In this document: piece after piece, positions 63,454-64,000 of the stretch
Layout: every line of letters begins with the position of its first letter
Numbering within the stretch: the stretch's first letter is position 1
Source: Roridomyces roridus
Taxonomy: Eukaryota > Basidiomycota > Agaricomycetes > Agaricales > Mycenaceae
Direction: 5' to 3'
DNA: 64,000 nt
Assembly (NCBI GenBank): GCA_029378245.1
Contig: JARKIF010000121.1
Location: 37,425 to 101,424, forward strand
Position numbers and translations under genes: made by a program
Notes under the pieces: generated by a model
What the model was told of the DNA's origin: nothing
The model's input: the letters and a program-made list of their open reading frames with translations, nothing else
Database searches by the model: none

Positions 63454-64000
63454 ATGGAAAACCTTCCAAACGAATTGTCGGATCGCATCTGCTCCTTCAT
63501 GGGCAGAAAGGAGTTATGCAAGACGATGCACATATGCTCCAGCCTTCGACGGATAGCATCGGTCCACCTGCTTTTCCGGTTGGGCATATCGCGGTCCCAA
63601 ATTCGTACTGGAACCGTGAAACTCGTGCTTTCCGACTCGCTATACCTCATCGTGTTCGTGAGCCACATCTGCCCAATCAAACGGCTGGAGTGTTTCCAAA
63701 ACATAAGGAGGATGCCAATATCCGAGTTTCAGCGGCTGGGTCCCATCCTCGGCGCGACGGCGCCCATTCCAGACATAGTGATCTACGACAAAATGGAAGG
63801 GTGGACGGAGATGTTGACGTCGCGTGAATTGCACCCTGTCACTCTCCATCTTCTCGCACATCTTCCGCAAACCGCCACGGACACCCTGTTGATTGCCCAG
63901 GGCGATTGGGCTCGTGTATCCCGCCCCCGCACTGGACCATCCCCGATATGGATTACCCCTCGAGTCCCCCCATCATTTTATTTTCCGAAATCGTCGTCAT
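63454..64000 (+). CDS. Second-family F-box protein, partial at window end
   Basis: Begins MENLPNELSDRICSFMGRKE and LCKTMHICSSLRRIASVHLL, then FRLGISRSQIRTGTVKLVLS, LIVFVSHICPIKRLECFQN, LGATAPIPDIVIYDKMEGW, HPVTLHLLAHLPQTATDTLL and ARVSRPRTGPSPIWITPRVP, still open at base 64000. It is nearly identical to the 46.8-kb copy but carries CGG where that copy has the TAG stop. In the visible 182 codons there is no stop or frameshift, so of the three copies this is the one most likely to be functional. The hydrophobic segment seen in the 60.5-kb copy would lie just past the window edge. Likely an SCF substrate receptor or a membrane-tethered variant; target unknown. Confidence 0.72.
   Translation, partial: MENLPNELSDRICSFMGRKELCKTMHICSSLRRIASVHLLFRLGISRSQIRTGTVKLVLSDSLYLIVFVSHICPIKRLECFQNIRRMPISEFQRLGPILGATAPIPDIVIYDKMEGWTEMLTSRELHPVTLHLLAHLPQTATDTLLIAQGDWARVSRPRTGPSPIWITPRVPPSFYFPKSSS

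Noticed and set aside
1..64000. CRISPR arrays, bacterial operons, rRNA genes
   Set aside because: No regularly spaced identical repeats with unique spacers and no rRNA sequence. Introns and gene families are fungal.

Overview
The window is a gene-poor, repeat-rich piece of a basidiomycete genome. The organism is almost certainly a mushroom-forming agaricomycete. Supporting this are short GT-AG introns of about 45-60 nt, multi-copy F-box/LRR proteins of the coiled-coil plus LPxEILxEIF type, a secreted GPI-anchored 'macrofage activating glycoprotein' (MAG)-type gene, an Opi1-family regulator, a KDZ transposase fragment and other agaricomycete-type multicopy families. The F-box style resembles Mycena-like Agaricales, but that is only an impression.

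Layout. 0-9.5 kb: no recognisable gene in the first 3.5 kb, then an F-box relic, one intact F-box gene (4.2-5.4 kb) and an F-box gene broken by two frameshifts (6.6-7.8 kb). 9.7-11.6 kb: a small three-exon gene with a complete 1,389-bp LTR element sitting 46 bp upstream of its start codon. That element has 193-bp LTRs, a 5-bp target duplication, a Met-tRNA-type primer site and only a gag gene. 11.6-19 kb: a graveyard holding a clathrin heavy chain pseudogene with a hAT-type MITE inside a codon, a SNF2/RING helicase relic and a T5orf172 (GIY-YIG-like) pseudogene. 20.7-37 kb: three agaricomycete multicopy genes on the minus strand, here called H, X and Z, each interrupted by a different non-autonomous DNA element, plus a small divergent gene Y. 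38-43 kb: more elements, including a hAT MITE with GACGGG repeats and a pair of tRNA-like sequences. 43.9-64 kb: the best-preserved genic part. It holds a five-exon Opi1-family gene, a segmental duplication carrying two near-identical 540-aa F-box genes, three members of a second F-box family (two decayed, one running off the end), an array of decayed repeats, the five-exon MAG-type gene and a KDZ transposase N-terminal fragment.

Likely working genes: the F-box gene at 4.2 kb, the Opi1-family gene, the two duplicated F-box genes and the MAG-type gene. The 63.4-kb F-box copy is open as far as it can be seen. Most of the rest is mobile DNA or its debris. The most notable object is the gag-only LTR element. 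The most notable pattern is that deleting one element and one target copy joins the host coding sequence in frame in two cases (clathrin and gene Z) and gives an open frame in a third (gene H).
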